DNA from: CAVYXK01 sp963708245
GTDB taxonomy: Bacteria > Pseudomonadota > Alphaproteobacteria > Acetobacterales > Acetobacteraceae
Reading direction: 5' to 3'
Length of the DNA stretch: 64,000 nt
Assembly (NCBI GenBank): GCA_963708245.1
Contig: OY970201.1
Location: 5,766,001-5,830,000 of the forward strand
The position numbers were made by a program, and so were the translations under genes. The notes under the pieces were generated by a model that had not been told where the DNA came from, did no database searches, and was given only the letters and a program-made list of their open reading frames with translations. Below are positions 63,846 through 64,000 of the stretch, in pieces. Every line of letters starts with the position of its first letter. Within the stretch, counting starts at the first letter, position 1.

Positions 63846-64000
63846 TCAGGCCACGGCAGCCGGCTGCTCGGCCATCGCGATCCGCCGGACGTCCATCAAT
63901 GGGTGTTCACCGGCATCGGTGGCGAGCATGCGTTGGCCGAGGCCGAGGAACCAGTCTGATCCCCGGTCCTGCCATTCGGTGCGACGTGCCAGCAGGATCG
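63846..64000 (-). CDS. tagJ: Type VI secretion accessory protein TagJ/ImpE, C-terminal part
   Basis: The frame is open to the window edge and ends with the standard ImpE tail: ILLARRTEWQDRGSDWFLGL, then GQRMLATDAGEHPLMDVRRI and a stop at 63846-63848. TagJ proteins bind the ClpV N-terminal region and TssB in some T6SS types. The start is outside the window. It is one base before tssE. Confidence 0.85.
   Translation of the reverse strand, partial: ILLARRTEWQDRGSDWFLGLGQRMLATDAGEHPLMDVRRIAMAEQPAAVA

Overview
The window looks like a piece of an Alphaproteobacterial chromosome, probably from the Acetobacteraceae/Rhodospirillales. This is inferred from the high G+C, the three-part purS-purQ-purL synthase followed by bolA and a monothiol glutaredoxin, yicC-gmk, flhF-flhG and a UPF0182 protein. 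No rRNA, tRNA or CRISPR array was seen, so the taxonomy is a guess from gene order and protein style.

Layout. 1-9.6 kb: end of a CocE/NonD hydrolase, catalase, an HD-domain protein, a broken GlxA-type regulator, a decayed group II intron, mutL, an AI-2E-type permease, a hibernation-factor-like protein and a frameshifted SDR. 9.6-18 kb: an accessory stretch with a cation/proton antiporter, two pieces of zinc alcohol dehydrogenase about 6.7 kb apart, a MazE/MazF-type toxin-antitoxin pair with a perfect palindromic operator, two copies of a resolvase-site-like repeat, two small overlapping membrane-protein genes, a serine recombinase remnant, a nucleotidyltransferase-like gene directly followed by a DUF262 gene, an IS110 remnant, a 1-Cys peroxiredoxin and a cysteine dioxygenase-like cupin. 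18-24 kb: UPF0182 protein, a PLP amino-acid deaminase/aldolase-like enzyme, a VOC protein and a small membrane protein. 23.7-30.2 kb: housekeeping block yicC-gmk, purC-purS-purQ-purL, bolA, grxD. 30.2-34.4 kb: an aldehyde dehydrogenase gene split by an IS5-type element that itself carries an IS1380/IS4-type element. 34.5-40.8 kb: molybdate/tungstate block with a fused permease-ATPase, a binding protein, a ModE-type regulator, molbindin, a DUF2325 protein and a PEP-CTERM protein with two molybdopterin-binding-like repeats. 40.9-44.5 kb: flhF-flhG, OpgC and a secreted SGNH-like protein, with an IS481 element inserted exactly at the last gene's stop codon. 45.7-47.5 kb: remains of a dCTP/dCMP deaminase of the phage-defence type and of a binding protein. 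47.5-51 kb: GH15 glucoamylase and an enolase-superfamily enzyme. 51.4-57.5 kb: surface-glycan block with a glycosyltransferase-methyltransferase fusion, a beta-helix protein, a GT61 enzyme and a methyltransferase. 57.6-64 kb: part of a type VI secretion locus in the order tagJ-tssE-tssF-tssG-tssH (clpV).

The window carries an unusual load of broken genes, intron and IS debris. Single-base frameshifts are seen in the GlxA regulator, SDR, ALDH, PEP-CTERM and beta-helix genes, and probably in the nucleotidyltransferase. They may be real decay or assembly error; only reads can tell. The best candidate for an undescribed system is the small accessory island at 12.1-16.3 kb, where a nucleotidyltransferase-like protein and a DUF262 protein sit in one tight operon, with two small membrane proteins upstream and recombinase debris around them.
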